NCBI GenBank assembly: GCA_963921935.1
Contig: OY998175.1
Span: forward strand, 209,452,655-209,516,654
DNA from: Galeruca laticollis
Taxonomy: Eukaryota > Arthropoda > Insecta > Coleoptera > Chrysomelidae
Length of the DNA: 64,000 bases
Direction: 5' to 3'
Both the position numbers and the translations under genes were made by a program. Positions 33,680 to 45,293 of the stretch are shown piece by piece. How positions within the stretch are numbered: the first letter of the stretch is position 1; each line of letters opens with the position of its first letter. The notes below the pieces were generated by a model. The model saw only the letters and a program-made list of their open reading frames with translations, made no database searches and was not told the origin of the DNA.

Positions 33680-34107
33680 TTTGTTGAAATGTACTGTTTC
33701 GACTATTACTCTGTGGAATGTATTCATATTACTTTTTTAAATGAAACTAACTGTTTCTAAATAATTCCACAGTATATTGAAAAAATGTTAAAAATTATAA
33801 GAAATTGACAATTGTTTCGATATTGCTATCATCGTCAGAATGACAGAAGTTATATTCCATGTGATGTCTACCTGATGTTTAATAATTATTTTTGGCTAGA
33901 CCAAGAAATGACCTACCTTGTGATTGACTTAATATTTATTAACAGAAAAAATAATATGATATTACAAATATTGAACCTTAGATATTATTAGCCCTATGAG
34001 GATATATTTTCCAGTATAAATGTGTAGTAATATAGAAAACCAGGAGAACTATATTTGCTGATCTTCATAATTATTACTGATGAAGACAGTTTAAAAATGG
34101 AGAACTC
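33680..34107 (-). mobile_element. Family II PLE, 3' part of a nested copy
   Basis: This aligns throughout with the 3' noncoding region of the PLE at 23985-24435, including the hammerhead motif. The copy continues at 35277 after a MULE-like insertion, then at 38585 and 42435 after two more insertions. Confidence 0.8.
33801..33848 (-). ncRNA. Hammerhead ribozyme motif (family II PLE, nested copy)
   Basis: The minus strand reads CUGACGA, U, GAUA-GCAA-UAUC (stem II with a GNRA-type loop), GAAAC, AAUUGUC. Every invariant core base is present, and AUU/AAU opens stem I. It is the cleanest family II example. Confidence 0.65.
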
Positions 34108-34117
34108 CCTAGATTCA

Positions 34118-35266
34118 TGCATAGGTAACTCTTATGAACTAGCTTGTCCCATAAGAGCTGTTTGCGACTACACTCGCCAGAGGCGCTGTAATCACCTTAA
34201 ATTTGAAGGTTGTCAGATCTGTAAGGAAAAATTCCCCAGTTTTTCGTCATTCATATGATCCAATGATTGAAGTTACTAATATGTAATAGGTATAAACATA
34301 TTTTTTCATTATCTTAACATAAAACTTGGATGTTAGTTTGGATTTGAATTTGTATTTTAACTTATCTTTCAATACCCTACACTACAGGAGCTATTCAAGT
34401 TGTACTTTTTAATTAAAATAAAAATCATAAGTTTTTAATGATAATTTTGAGATATGGCAACATCACAATGGCTTTACGAGAACACAATACGCAGACGCAT
34501 CGATTTATCGCCCAATGTTTATCCATCGATAAATGATAGGTTAGGTTAGGTTGATTTATTTTTATCAACACCAATACCTAGTCCAACTCATTATCATTAT
34601 TATTCCAATTAGTGTTGTATTGAGACTAAGTTAAATTATAATTTTTGTGTGTGTTTATTAAACTGATTTAACCAAACGAGTCCAATATTATTATTGTGTT
34701 TTCTTGTTGTGTGCCAACATGCAGAAGCCGGGGCGACACTGTGAAAATGCATTGACTTTCCAAAAACTATGAAAATGTGAGTACCGGCGTTACTTTCAAT
34801 ATTAAAGCCGTGATAATTATATTAACAAAATCTGTTATATGTTATTTTTTTCACTACTAACATGAGAAAACCTTATTATTTACCTCATTTGTCTAATGAG
34901 AAGTAGCTCAATATTTACCTAAAACTTTATTTATTCAATGAAATGAACATGAAAAATAAAGACAATGAAAATGATGAAAAAATGTGAAAATTATTTAGAA
35001 TAATATGAGAAATGACGTTTATTGAATCCCCTCAGTTTCAATGATTTTATTCAATGCTTTGACAAGTATTCCGAGCTGATATTTCGATATCCTTGAATAA
35101 TTGGGGAAATGACTAATTTTAAAGCAAAAATAAGGTGTTTCGGTATTAGTTCGGCCATTAGTAGTGAAAAAATACTATATATACTTCGGTTGAGAAGGCC
35201 ATATTTGTATATTGTATATTAAATTAATTAATATCTAACCTAACCTAACCTATCCTTTATCTATGC
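34118..35266. mobile_element. MULE-like non-autonomous DNA transposon (1149 bp)
   Basis: The element begins GCATAGGTAA and ends TTATCTATGC (inverted termini GCATAGRTAA). It is flanked by a perfect 10-bp duplication CTAGATTCAT (34108-34117 and 35267-35276). The homologous PLE at 24.0-25.8 kb is uninterrupted at this point. A 9-11 bp duplication is typical of Mutator-like elements. No transposase is present. Confidence 0.75.
34543..34559. repeat. Short (TTAGG)-type string inside the MULE-like element
   Basis: TTAGGTTAGG appears here, and CCTAACCTAACC in the opposite sense at 35235-35254, near the right end of the same element. Three to four units are far too few for a telomere. Confidence 0.6.
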
Positions 35267-35276
35267 CTAGATTCAT

Positions 35277-36179
35277 CTGTTCATTGACGACTTCATATTG
35301 TCGGTCTCTTAAATGTCTTCTAATTTCCAACTCTTTAAGGAAATCCATTTCTTGTTTCTTATTACCAATATGTAATACTTCTAGTTTTGTATTAGGTGTC
35401 AATGAATGTTTGGGTATCAAGTAGATGGTTCGCGTAGTGGGATTTCTCTGATTGTTTTAATCTGTATGCTTGTAAGTGTTCACTGTACCTAATTTCAAAA
35501 TTTCTAAAAATCTTCTATTTTAGTTTATATATACCAGACTTCTCTAATGGGCATATTTTTGTTCTCACATTCAACAATTTTGTACTCAAATTACTTTCTG
35601 TTTTAAAAGAAATTGTTGTATTTGTTGCTAAAGATATTATCATTGAAATATTATTATAAATAATACCAGCATATGAAATGATTTATAATTTTTTATTCCT
35701 CTAGTTTGTATATTGGTTCTAATGCCAATTTTTCCTCTGTTCCATTAAGTCATTTATTTATTATATGTAATGGATACCCGTTGGATATTTATTTGTTTAA
35801 TAGTATTATTTTTCTTCAAATTATATTTGTTCATGCGAACTGAAAATGCTGTATGTAATATTGAATTATATGCTACTAATTTGTGTTACATGAGATGATT
35901 GGAATTATATGGAATAGTCACATCAGTGTGTGTTGGTTTTCTGTGAATTGAATAATCAAGAACATTATTAACTCTTTGAACTTTTAAATCAAGAACATTT
36001 ATTAAGCTATTATTTTCAAACTTCTAAAGTAAATCATTTTTGGGTGCTAATTATTTGTATGGTTGAAAAATATAATATAATTGTCGTTTACTGCCTATAA
36101 AACAAGCTGATATATCATCTACATATCTGTACCAAAATAAGATATTTTTTGAAATATTACATTAAAAATTTTTTCTTTC
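35277..36179 (-). pseudogene. Family II PLE, GIY-YIG and RT C-terminal part (nested copy)
   Basis: This runs parallel to 24435-25395: the same order of endonuclease tail, RT thumb and YVDD region, but with many indels and stops. The alignment breaks at TTTCTTTC|TA, exactly where the mariner-related element begins. Confidence 0.7.
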
Positions 36180-36181
36180 TA

Positions 36182-38584
36182 CAGGGTGTCCCGGGACTAA
36201 TGGGAAAAAAGTCAGGAGCGTATAATCTGAGCCAGAATAATGTTAGTACTTCATATACACTTTTTCTATGCAGGCCCTCGTTTTCGAGTTATAGGCCTCC
36301 AAAGTTTTAATTTTGAATTTGGTTATTATTTTTATTTTTTGTACTAGTTATTTGATCTTTATGAAATTTACGGCCAAGCTATAATGTACGTGTATGTTCA
36401 TTTTACAAAGGTAAACAGATTTATAGTAGTGCCTTGAAGCCAGGGACGGACTACTCGCAATGGTTAGTGATCCACAAATTTTGCAGGGATGGCACACCCT
36501 ATATGAAATTATAGAAATTGACTTCCCACGCATTAAGCTAACGAAAATGTACTCTTGTTGGAATTCGATAAAATAAGCCGTTCCAATATTTACAGTTTTA
36601 TTAATGCACTACGTACCAATTTACCTAACTAACTTATTAATACGATGTCCAAGATTTACCTACAGTACTACAAAAAAATAATTTAACGATAGCAGAAGAT
36701 AAAAAACATTACCGACTTATTAATTCGAAAGCAGGTAAAAACTTTTTAAAAGTGTTGTGTAGAATAGTTCGTAGTCAGTACTTGCCAATAATTCATAAGT
36801 CCTTAATTTAACAGTTACAATGGCAGAATTCACTTCAATTGAGTACGCAGATATGCATTTCATGTATGGACTGGCTTCTCGAAACTGTTTAGAGGGCAGA
36901 AGGCTTTATGCAGAACATTGTGCAAACAGAGCATTGCCAGTCTGACGAATGTTTGAGCGTATTGATCTCAGGTTACGAGAAAAACTTATGAATAAGTAAG
37001 TGTAATTTTCCATATATACAAAACAAAATTTTAAATTTTAGGAAGTTTTTTGCCAAAAAGGTGGAGAAGGTCCAGTACGAAGCGTATGTACTGTGGCAGT
37101 TGAACAAGACTTATTAAATGCAGTTGATAATGAACCATCAACGAGTTTACGAAAATTATCAAGAGAACATATCGTCCCTAAATCAGTTGTTCATCGCGTC
37201 CTAAAAGAACAGCTGTTATATCTTTTTCACATGAAAAAAGTACACAGTATAACAGTGGCTGATTATCCTGCACGATTTGAGTATAGCCAGTTGTTTCTGC
37301 GACAACAACAAGCAGACAATACATTTATTAGTAACGTTCTCTTACGGAAGAATCCGGTTTCACCAGTGATGGAGTCATTAATTCTCATAATATGCATTTA
37401 TGGGATGATGTGAATCCACATGACATTATCCAAACTAGGAACCACCATATATTTATGGTTAATGTTTGGGCAGGAATAGTTGGCAATAATTAGATAAGGC
37501 CATACTTTATTGACGGTACTTTGACCGGTCAGAGATATTTGGAGTTTTTGCAAAATGAGTTATGGAACCTATTTGATGATGTGCCACTACAAACTCGACA
37601 GCATTTACACACAATGTTTTCTAATAAATGAATTGATCATGGATGCCCTTTTCAATGGCCACCGCGATCAGGAGACGTTAATCCTATGCATTTGTTTCTC
37701 TGGGGTTATCTCAAAAGTAAGGTATACGCAATACCTGTGCAAACAAGGCAAAATTCAATAGATAGAATTGTGTTACACTGCAATGTTATTAGAAATAATA
37801 TGGGATTGCTCTTTCAAGTGCAAAGAAACCACCTTCGTAGACTTAGAATGTGCATGGAAATGGGAGTAGCTCATATTGAACATTTATTAGAATAACGTTA
37901 GTTTTTGTTGTTGTTTAGGAACTAGTTTTAGTCTAATGTTTTATAACTTGTGTTTTTTGAGCTTTTATTATAAGTTTAATAATGTTGTGTTCGTAATTTT
38001 GATTAAAAGCAATTAATTACGTTGTTTGCGTACCTATTTAATTCCCATTAAATAAGTTCTTAATGTTTTTATAATCGGCTATCATCAAATTATTTTTTTG
38101 TAGTACTGTAGGTGAATCTTGGATATCGTATTAATAAGTTAGTTAGGTAAATTGGTACGTAGTGCATTAATGAAACTCTAAATATTAGCCAAACGGCTTA
38201 TTTTATCGAACTCCAACAAGAGTACCTTTTCGTTAGCTTAATGTGTGGGGAAGTCAATTTCGATAATTTCATACAGGGTGTGCCATCCCTGCAAAATTTT
38301 TGTATCACTAACCATTGCGAGTAGTCCGTCCCTGGCTTCAAGACACTACTGTAAATCTGTTTACCTTTCCAAAATAAATATACACGTACATTATAGCTTT
38401 GCCGTAAATTTTATAAAGATTAAATAACTAGTACAAAAAATAGAAATGAAAACCAAATTCAAAATTAAAACTTTGGAGGCCTATAACTCGAAAACGAGGG
38501 CCTGCATTGAAAAAGTTTATATGAAGTACTAACATTATTTTGGCTCAGATTATACGCTCCTGATTTTTTTCCCATTAGACCCTG
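36182..38584 (+). mobile_element. mariner-related element with ~520-bp inverted repeats
   Basis: It begins CAGGGTGTCCCGGGACTAAT and ends TTAGACCCTG, with TA at both flanks (36180-36181, 38585-38586). Inverted repeats extend to about 36706 and from about 38062. It interrupts the PLE, whose text continues at 38587. The central gene is a decayed DUF4817-type transposase. Confidence 0.8.
36820..37895 (+). pseudogene. DUF4817/mariner-type transposase, inactivated
   Basis: ATG at 36820 opens MAEFTSIEYADMHFMYGLAS then RRLYAEHCANRALP, a TGA, and RMFERIDLRLREKL. A likely 46-base intron (GTAAGT 36996 to TTTTAG 37041) follows. The frame then reads LLNAVDNEPSTSLRKLSREH and DYPARFEYSQLF. A frameshift near 37350 leads to HLWDDVNPHDI, VNVWAGIVGNN, LTGQRYLEFLQNEL and VNPMHLFLWGYLKSKVYA, ending EHLLE at 37895. 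The second catalytic segment (the usual QxDGAPxH block) is deleted near 37615, and several stops occur. No active enzyme is possible. Confidence 0.75.
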
Positions 38585-38625
38585 TATACTGTCAATATAC
38601 TGTTTTGTCAAAATTGCTGATATAG
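38585..38625 (-). pseudogene. Family II PLE sliver between two insertions
   Basis: TGTCAATATACTG then GATATAG matches the PLE text at 25382-25422 (TGTCCATGAAAATG, GATATAG). It links the mariner-related element to CACTA-like copy B. Confidence 0.65.
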
Positions 38626-39282
38626 CCCACTAAACAAGAAACATAACAAGTCTTTTTTGTGATGTTCTTTTAGAGATTTTTTGTGATGTTTATTTAAAAC
38701 GTTAATAAGATATCTCCTAGATGTCTTAATTATATTACCAAATATATTGACATCCATGTCATGTAAATAAAACCTATTTCTGATGTACACAATAATACTT
38801 GAATTCGCAGTTACATACACATCCTATGAACTTCTTTTTAGTAACTCCCTATAGGAAACATTCATACGATGTTAATTTGTATACTTCTCACTAATATCAC
38901 ATACAGAACGTTACTGTGATATTACAAATTAACATGTTTCTAAGATGATCATATGTTGCAGTTACTATCACATCATTCGAAATAATTTTTAGTAAGTTCG
39001 TGTGATTACGTCTTTATGATGTTAACTCATAAAACTCTCAGTAATATCACATATTAAACATCACAGTAACATAAAAAAAAGAAGAAAACAGAAGAGGAAC
39101 TCACGAACGATTTTTATCTGTGGAAACAAATGACAAGCATGAAATGGCGGATGGATTTCAGTCTTGTGTTGTATTTATTTACAGGAAGCACATTTTTTGC
39201 AAGTACTTGAATAAAGTGGTCTTCGTTTTCGTTAGTTCCTACTTAGCTTCAGTTTCTATGCTTTGTTATAATTCTTGTTATA

Positions 39283-39306
39283 ATGGACGAACAACAGCTG
39301 TTATCG
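39283..39306 (+). CDS. Possible first coding exon of the CACTA-like element (copy B)
   Basis: ATG plus codons for MDEQQLLS is followed by GTAAGT. It matches the minus-strand exon at 4395-4418 in copy A. Confidence 0.3.
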
Positions 39307-41001
39307 GTAAGTACATATTCCAAAATCATAATTATTAAAACTTAATACTCATTCAAGACTTTAATCGGCTATTGAACATTAAAATTCCAGGTGACGGAAT
39401 TGTACACTAACATTATATAATAGAGTTTACAAAATAAGGGTTTCTTCACAATATTTTAAATCCTATATATGCATTATACCCTACAAAAAACTTAATATTG
39501 CAATAGGGTAGATATTATTATTAATAATAAAACGTGCTCATTTGTTGGCAGAGATTTGAATGTAGAAGAAAATATTTTCAATGTTCAAGATGTTTCAGAA
39601 GCTACTTACGTAAATAAAATAAAAAGCAAATAGTTGGTAATTATGTCAAGAAAGAGGAATAACTATTTCAGATAGTCTGATACAGACATTGTATTAAACA
39701 GTACAAAAAATATTGTATCGAGTATCTCTAGTTCTAGTTTTTGTAGTAGCAGTCATAGCCATCAATATAGTATTGCAGGTTTAGAAAATTTTAACATTAA
39801 TTCTAACAATGTTTGTGAACAATTAGAGACTGTTTAAGACTTAAACAGAAGTTTCTGTTGAATAGCTCATTTCCATTTGAAAATACACTGAATACAATAA
39901 AAAAGCTGTCCCTTACAAGGGTACCTATATTAATCTAGTTGAATAATATGTAACTTATGGCACTGAATGCTCCAGTCAACAAACAGAATTCAATTATTTA
40001 TTATTGTAGAAACACAGCTATTGGATACAATTAATTATAAACTCATTTAACTTGATAATCTCTTCTTCATAAGTAGTTTTTTTTGTATACAGTGTATTAT
40101 TAATGTTTAGTTTTCATTAAGTTACAATTCCACGATGTTAATATACAATATGTTCCAGGATGAAAATAACAAGATGAGAATAGTATATTATTTTATACAG
40201 AAAAGAAGTATGAATTTTCATGGCACACCTGAATTTACCTGCGAAACGGAGTGAGGCATGTAATAGAAGGTAAATCATGAAAAGTCACTTCTCGAAATAA
40301 AATATGTTGTTATTCCTTTGAAGAGCCCCGCATGTATCTTGTTGAAAACGGGTCCCAGTCAATTGGTTGAAAATCAAGTTTGATGTAGTTTATGATGATC
40401 GATCAAAGGTCTCAATGGGCACAATTTGATCTAAAGTAATTGTTTTATTAGCTGCTGTTCAGAACACCTTCAAATGTTTCACAGATAAGGATTTTGAAGT
40501 GTACGTTATGGAATGGTTGAGGCACTCGAAACAGCGACTCTTGCGTAAGAAAAATGTAAGTAAGCGATAGAATATTCCTTACTCAGATTGGATTTGTTGA
40601 TTTAACGTAATGTTTCATAAAATCTTTATGCTGTAAAATTTTTATTAGTTTTAATATTATTAAAAAACTATTCTAATAAATTTTCTGTAATCCAGCTGTA
40701 ATGTATGTGTATCCGTTAAACTTTATTAATTCAGTTTCAAAGTATGTTACATTATGGCGACTACAGATTAATATACCCTTTTTTATTCCTTGCTTTCCCG
40801 AATGCGTTCAATAGTTTCCACTTTCCACGCTTGTTATGTAATATGCTCACACAATTTTATTTTTTTTAGGTTGGATTCCTGGACAAGATATTTTTTTTCT
40901 AATTTTGTAACTGTTTTTTCAAATTTACTGTACTGTTCATTAAAAGTGAATAAACGTTTTAAATCCTTTATTGCTTTTTTTGCTATTTTATTTTAAATGT
41001 A

Positions 41002-41968
41002 CAGTGTGAACAATTAAGAACGACTGTAGGCCACATCTCAGAAAAGACTCATGGTACGGCTTTCAAAAAAATTACCTTTAGGTAAGTGATACTGAAAAAT
41101 TGCTGGAAAATATTTTGCAGTCTCTAAAATATCCGCTACGGGTGGAATGAACACTCGAAAACATAATACCCCAAAAAACATACTAAAGGTGTCCTAAAAA
41201 TAAAATTTTTGAAATCTGGAAGAGATTATGAAAAAATTTAATTAAGTAGATTTCTTGCCATTATTCCTCCAATAATGGATGGGGAGGTTCAAACTTATGA
41301 ACAAATGTATAACTTTTTCGTTTTTCAACAGATATTAATGATTTTAGCTGCGTTTAAAAGAGTTTTTCTGTTTAATAAGATGGATAACAAAATTAGATAA
41401 TTTTGTATTCACTCGGAAATTTCAAATGTAAATTGAAGCATTTTTTCAATTTTTATATCTGATAACGTAAATCCCTTTTCATTAGAATTTAAAAAATGTC
41501 TCATTACATTTGAAATTTCCGAGAAAATGGAAAAATTGTCGACTTTTTCACATAGCGTTGACAAAATTGCTCAATTTTGTTATTTTTGTTAAGCATATCT
41601 TATTAAAGAGGAAAACTCTTTTAAATGACGCCAAAAACTCTGATATCGATTAAAAAACAAAAAAGTGTTACATTTGTTTTTTAGGTTGAACCTTCCCCGC
41701 CCCTTATTTGAAGAATAAGGACAAAAAGTAATCTCATCAATATATCAAAAATTGTATTTCTAGGATACCTTTAGTATGTCTTTTTTGGAGATAATCACAG
41801 TATTATGTTTTAAGTGTTCATTCCACCCCATAGCAGATATTTTAGGAACTCAAAAATATTTTCCAGTGATTTTTCAGGGTCATTTTCCTGAAGGTATTTT
41901 TTAAAAATTGTATCATGATTATTTTTTGAAATATGGCCGACAGCCGGCGTTCTTAGTTGTTCACCCTA
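41002..41968. mobile_element. Foldback element nested in copy B
   Basis: Counterpart of 1670-2657. The arms begin CAGTGTGAACAATTAAGAAC and end GTTGTTCACCCT. Small indels distinguish the two copies. Confidence 0.65.
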
Positions 41969-42434
41969 TATTTGCTGATTAGGCACAGAAACATATATTG
42001 TATGTCATCTAGAATGTTCAAGGTATGTTTATTTAGAGGTTTAAGTAATGTCCATACAACATCTAAGAGAATAATACACTGTATTGTTTTTGATATGTCA
42101 TTTAGATCATTGATGAGATGTTATTTTTTAGACATTGCATTAACATTGACAAGAAGTTAAAAGGCATTTCAGAATGTAACAGAAATGTTGTTTTTTTTTC
42201 GTTATAAAGACTTCCTTTTGAGGAAGTTCTAGTAACATCACAGTAATGTAAAAAGGCAGCGCCTTAACATCGCTGAGAAGTTAAGTTGAAACATCACAAA
42301 AGTTAACAGCCACAAGCTGGGCATAAGCGGTTGTATAGATGTGCATGTGATGAAAACAAGAGGAAAAAAAGGAAGAACATTATCACAATGTGATGTTGAA
42401 TTAACATAACTGTAATATTTATTTGCATAGTGGG

Positions 42435-42456
42435 AGGGCTTACCATTGGTATAGTT
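42435..42456 (-). pseudogene. Family II PLE sliver after copy B
   Basis: AGGGCTTACCATTGGTA matches AGGGCTTCCCATTGGTA of the PLE at 25422-25437 (the Pro-Met-Gly-Ser motif B region on minus). Similarity fades soon after. Confidence 0.6.
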
Positions 42457-42799
42457 GGCGTAAAACATATTGTGTAGCAATTTAATCATATATCTTCTTT
42501 AAGTTATGTTGCGGTGTTAAACTCTGAAACGTATTAACATTTTGTTTACTTTTAGCAATACCTATATTGTATTTAATGTTACGTAATTGTTGAAACGTTG
42601 TTCGGTTCAATCGGGATACCCGACGTGATCCGAGCCCTTTTTGTATCGCATTCGATTTTTTATGGACAAAACTAAATTCTATAAAATGATAACAAAAAAA
42701 ACATTATAACAATGAATAAAACAATTCTTTACAAATAAATATTGTCTAACTCCTGTTTGTCACTGCAATATAAGTAACATGGAAAATATATTAAACTTA
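42457..42799. other. Spacer before the IS630-like transposase
   Basis: No gene was seen. It may hold the terminal region of the transposon whose transposase C-terminus starts at about 42800, but no terminal repeat was matched. Confidence 0.3.
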
Positions 42800-44060
42800 A
42801 TTAATTTTCTTCTTCCAAAAATTCTATTAATCCTTCTCCCATATCATCTGTTTCACTACCGCTATCGTCACGTAAATCAATAATAAATTTATTTCCTTCA
42901 TTAATATGGACATGCCCAATATTCTTACACTCTTCTTTGATTTTGATTACTTTTTTAATCTCTGTTTTAATTGTGCCCAAATTAAATCGATTGTATTATT
43001 TCACTCAATACAAAACACGCGCCTTCGATTGGTTTAAATATGAGGATTGATATCTGAAAACAACATGTTTTCGATTTTGTATTTCGGCACCTGATTGGAT
43101 TCATGTAATTTTCCTATCTGTGTGTTTCGCGTTGTCATTAGTTGTTTTATTCGATATCAAAAATCTAGTGACTGACAGAAAATGTCAAATTAATAAAGAA
43201 ACATCAGAATTATTGTATCAAGAATGAATTCTAAAAACCGTTTTGGTCTGTTTGATCTAAAAGAGTAAATGAACTAATGCCGCAAAATACCGTGCGATCT
43301 AAAAAGTACGTGTGGAAACAATTCATGGAATTTTGCAACGAACGTCATATAGCCCAATTTTAATTGTTCTCGTGAAACAATCTTGACAAATACAACTAGT
43401 GTAATTAATGATTATCAAAAATTTCTTCGCTTTTTCGAAACAAATTGTTGTTTCTCAAGATCGAAGAAATTTGTATTTCGATAATCATCATTACACTTGT
43501 TGTATTACTATTGAAAATACAAAAATAAGGAGAAAGTATCACTATAGAGGGTCCATGTTTTTCAGCTATACTCTCTACTTCAATCATTTGTTGTTTTGTA
43601 TAAGAATCTTATAAGAATAATAAATACAAATTATTATCCATTCAGAAATTTTATAGTTCGGTCTTCTTGTAGTATTTAATTGGTATTTTATTGAGCTGTT
43701 GTGAATGATAAGAAGTGTTGTCAAGAACTACAACACTATTTGGCTCTAAGTTTGAGATCAATGTGAATTCAACCCATGTTCTTATGATAGTCAACGTTGC
43801 AGTCTTCCATTTTTCTCCCAAATATTTTTTAGGCATTTGGAACCCATCCTTCATTTCCACTGCAATGCACAAAAATAAGTCTGGATCCGTTGCTTGCAAG
43901 CCTTGTTGGCATACATATTTTTCACCCATCTGTCCATCCTTTCTTAACCGTGTCGTGTGTATCATACCAAGTTTCGTCCAAATAAACATTTGGATGGTTT
44001 TCTTCTCTATACTTAGTTACTTGTTCCAAGTATGTATACCGCATATCCACTATTCTTCTG
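42800..44060 (-). pseudogene. IS630/Tc1-like transposase, split by an insertion
   Basis: The minus strand gives ENHPNVYLDETWYDTHDTVK (first catalytic Asp), a frameshift, then the frame 43989-43651 with LEPNSVVVLDNTSYHS (second Asp). Next come IAEKHGPSIVILSPYFCIFN and, after a 501-bp insertion, NTIDLIWAQLK (third acidic residue, here Asp). An acidic C-terminus ends LIEFLEEEN before TAA near 42805. Block spacing matches the superfamily, and the third residue is Asp here as in the relative at 22383. Frameshifts and the insertion inactivate it. Confidence 0.75.
42999..43499. mobile_element. 501-bp insertion with 8-bp target duplication
   Basis: TTGTATTA occurs at 42991-42998 and 43500-43507. Taking out one copy plus the segment rejoins the transposase coding text in frame across CIFN/NTIDL. 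No clear inverted termini were found, but the right part (43400-43499) holds a ~35-bp hairpin. An 8-bp duplication fits hAT-type or P-type elements. Confidence 0.65.
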
Positions 44061-44509
44061 CTTTCTATGACGTTTATTCAGCTAATAGTGGATAGTACGT
44101 AATTCAGTGCTTAGTGTGTAGTTCATAAAGTTGCCAAATTTTAAATTTATGCACGATTGTACACAAAACGCTTCAACGCAAGCGCCAACTTATTGATTTT
44201 TCTAAAATTCGATATTTGAAAGGTTTTCGCCCAGTTTTAGGTTAGGATAACACCGTATATAATGGTTAGAATCATCTACCTGAGGGTTATATGTGGTTAG
44301 AATATGGAATAACATTTTTGTTCGATTTAATATTCGGTGAAGTGAAATTAAATTTAAAAATTAATTTAGATGAAAGTGTTTTGGTTGATACCTTCCGAGG
44401 TTTTCCATGTATTTGGAACCCCAAGGATGAAGTTATATTTTTTGTAGAACAGATCTGTTAATGATATTCGGTAAAGAAGCTGAACAAATGTTCAGCCAAA
44501 GAATATTAT
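44061..44509. other. Spacer with a MADF-like fragment
   Basis: On plus at 44370-44460 a frame reads ESVLVDTFRGFPCIWNPKDE. This resembles the start of a MADF DNA-binding domain (L.D..R.FPCLWD). A stop follows within 12 codons. Only this fragment is visible, so it may be coincidence. Confidence 0.25.
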
Positions 44510-44519
44510 TCAGTTCTTT

Positions 44520-45293
44520 TTGGACTTAACTATACACAATAAAAACGGAGAAATTAAAACTGCTTGGTATACCAAATCTACTTGGTCAGGTAGATATCTT
44601 AATTTTAATTCACACCACTACATATCCCAAAAAAAATCTGCTATTATAGGCCTGGCCGACAGAGCAATTATTCTTTCTGATACTGAATATAGACATACGG
44701 CGATTGAAAAAGCTAAACAGGCGTTGAAAATAAACAGCTATCCCGAAAAAATGGTAAATAATGTTTTCAAAAAAAGAATACATAAGTATTACAACTCGAC
44801 TTCCATCTGTACAACAAACAAACAAAAAAACTCCAACTTTTTAATACTACCGTATATTCCAAAATTAACAGAGAAAATAAACAACGTTTTTAAACACGAA
44901 AAGGTACAGCTGAGCTACAAAGGACATAATCTACTAAACAAACATTTTAGTCAACTAAAATCAAAAATTCCAAAAGACAAAAAAAGTCATGTAGTCTATG
45001 AGATCCCCTGTAGAAATTGTGATAGTGTATACATAGGACAAACAAGTCAACATTTGAAAAATAGGATTAACAGCCACAAGTACGATAAAAAGAATAAAAC
45101 TGCACTAACGAGTCACACAACTAACAATAATCATACATTTAATTATGAGGAAACAAAAATCCTAAAAACGGAAAAAAATACAAAAAAACGAGAAATTTAC
45201 GAAATGATATGTATTCAAAATAACAAAAATGCTGTTAATTCCAAAATAGACACAAACAATTTGAGCAAAATCTATCACAATTTGATTAATTAA
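44520..45293 (+). pseudogene. Penelope-like element (family III): RT tail + GIY-YIG, 5'-truncated
   Basis: One open frame of ~257 codons without a native start. It opens inside the RT after the YVDD box (LDLTIHNKNGEIKTAWYTKS) and continues SAIIGLADRAIILSDTEYRH, LPYIPKLTEKINNVFKH, then the endonuclease HVVYEIPCRNCDSVYIGQTS with RINSHKYDKKNKTALTSHT, and ends IYHNLIN. Gene order and motifs match the copy at 11427-12420. This one is free of frameshifts in the part it keeps, so it is younger or less decayed. Confidence 0.85.

Larger units (their letters stand above)
38626..42434 (+). mobile_element. CACTA-like DNA transposon, copy B (3809 bp)
   Basis: The termini are CCCACTAAAC and GCATAGTGGG, flanked by a duplicated AG (38624-38625 and 42435-42436). 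The PLE at 25.4 kb shows the undisturbed site GATATAGGGCTT, confirming a 2-bp duplication. Its sequence is the reverse complement of copy A (1206-5091) along its length, and it holds the same nested foldback at 41002-41968. The coding relics seen in A recur here with extra lesions (4-base deletion near 40529). Confidence 0.75.

Noticed and set aside
34540..35260. TTAGG strings as a telomere or interstitial telomere
   Set aside because: Only three to four units in each orientation, inside a transposon.
1206..42434. The two inverse 3.9 kb arms as terminal repeats of one ~41 kb giant transposon (Maverick-like)
   Set aside because: Each arm has its own CCCACTA/TAGTGGG termini and its own 2-bp target duplication, and the DNA between holds unrelated elements with no shared gene set.
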